From Vallitalea sp. (GTDB lineage: Bacteria; Bacillota; Clostridia; Lachnospirales; Vallitaleaceae), in NCBI GenBank assembly GCA_025210515.1, contig JAOARM010000040.1, positions 186,001 to 250,000 on the forward strand: a DNA stretch of 64,000 nucleotides, written 5' to 3'. Positions 63,871-64,000 of the stretch are shown in pieces. How positions within the stretch are numbered: position 1 is the first letter of the stretch; each line of letters begins with the position of its first letter. A model generated the notes under the pieces. That model was given only the letters and a program-made list of their open reading frames with translations, did not search any database and was not told where the DNA came from. Both the position numbers and the translations under genes were made by a program.

Positions 63871-64000
63871 TGTTTGTAAAAATACGTTGAATAAATTTTG
63901 ATTTTACGATAAATAGATGTAGAATAATGAAATTATATAGGTTAAATACATTGAATAAATGATAGTAATAACTTATAATGATAAGAAGATAATATAAATA

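Overview
The window is a dense, AT-rich bacterial chromosome segment with almost all genes on the + strand. It carries endospore genes (an alpha/beta small acid-soluble spore protein, ylbJ, spoIVA, a GerMN lipoprotein), fermentative pta-ackA, FliK-like and FlhB-like proteins, strong GGAGG ribosome sites, and TTG/GTG starts. This points to an anaerobic spore-forming member of the Clostridia, perhaps a Lachnospirales/Vallitalea-like lineage; the lineage guess is inference only. No rRNA, tRNA, transposase or prophage was recognised.

Layout. 1-5.3 kb: the 3' part of a DAK2/YloV-type gene, recG, a spore protein, rsmD, coaD and a coiled-coil protein. 5.3-7.6 kb: ylbJ and tmcAL on the minus strand. 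7.8-12.5 kb: pta, ackA, a CapA-like lipoprotein, yceD, rpmF. 12.7-22.4 kb: plsX, acpP, rnc, smc, ftsY, then ylxM-ffh-rpsP-khpA (lipid synthesis, RNA processing, chromosome organisation and the SRP system). 22.5-23.8 kb: a secreted alpha-toxin-like zinc phospholipase C on the minus strand. 24.1-31.7 kb: rimM-trmD-rplS-lepB-rbgA, an unusual tandem structured DNA element, an HD protein, rnhB, the FliK/FlhB-like pair and yraN. 31.7-38.5 kb: pgeF, a DUF512/radical-SAM-like protein, der, plsY, gpsA, spoIVA. 38.6-51.2 kb: the classical translation/RNA cluster rimP-nusA-ylxR-ylxQ-infB-rbfA-nrnA-truB-ribF-rpsO-pnp, then an M16 protease and dut. 51.2-55 kb: an iron-sulfur aldo/keto reductase, a small CRISPR array with type I-B-like repeats and no cas genes in the window, and nadE on the minus strand. 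55.2-62 kb: mgsA and comEA, a two-component system, a GerMN lipoprotein and comEC. 62.1-63.9 kb: an unrecognised secreted/membrane protein followed by a small acidic protein, arranged like a toxin-immunity pair.

Most of the window is conserved housekeeping. The novelty lies mainly between genes: (i) a tandem pair of hairpin-rich elements at about 27.48-27.78 kb; (ii) a three-copy interspersed repeat built around GTGAC-N3-GTCAC (40.5, 45.5 and 55.7 kb); (iii) two other inverted-repeat elements, upstream of smc and pnp; (iv) a 14-bp perfect inverted repeat straddling the spoIVA start codon whose upstream arm should be absent from a sigma-E transcript; (v) leader structures before rimP-nusA, ylxM-ffh, rplS and rpsO; and (vi) the two-gene cassette at the right end. 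Sigma-A promoters are easy to see: five sites are exact TTGACA-N17-TATAAT or one base from it, and several others have 17-bp spacers.
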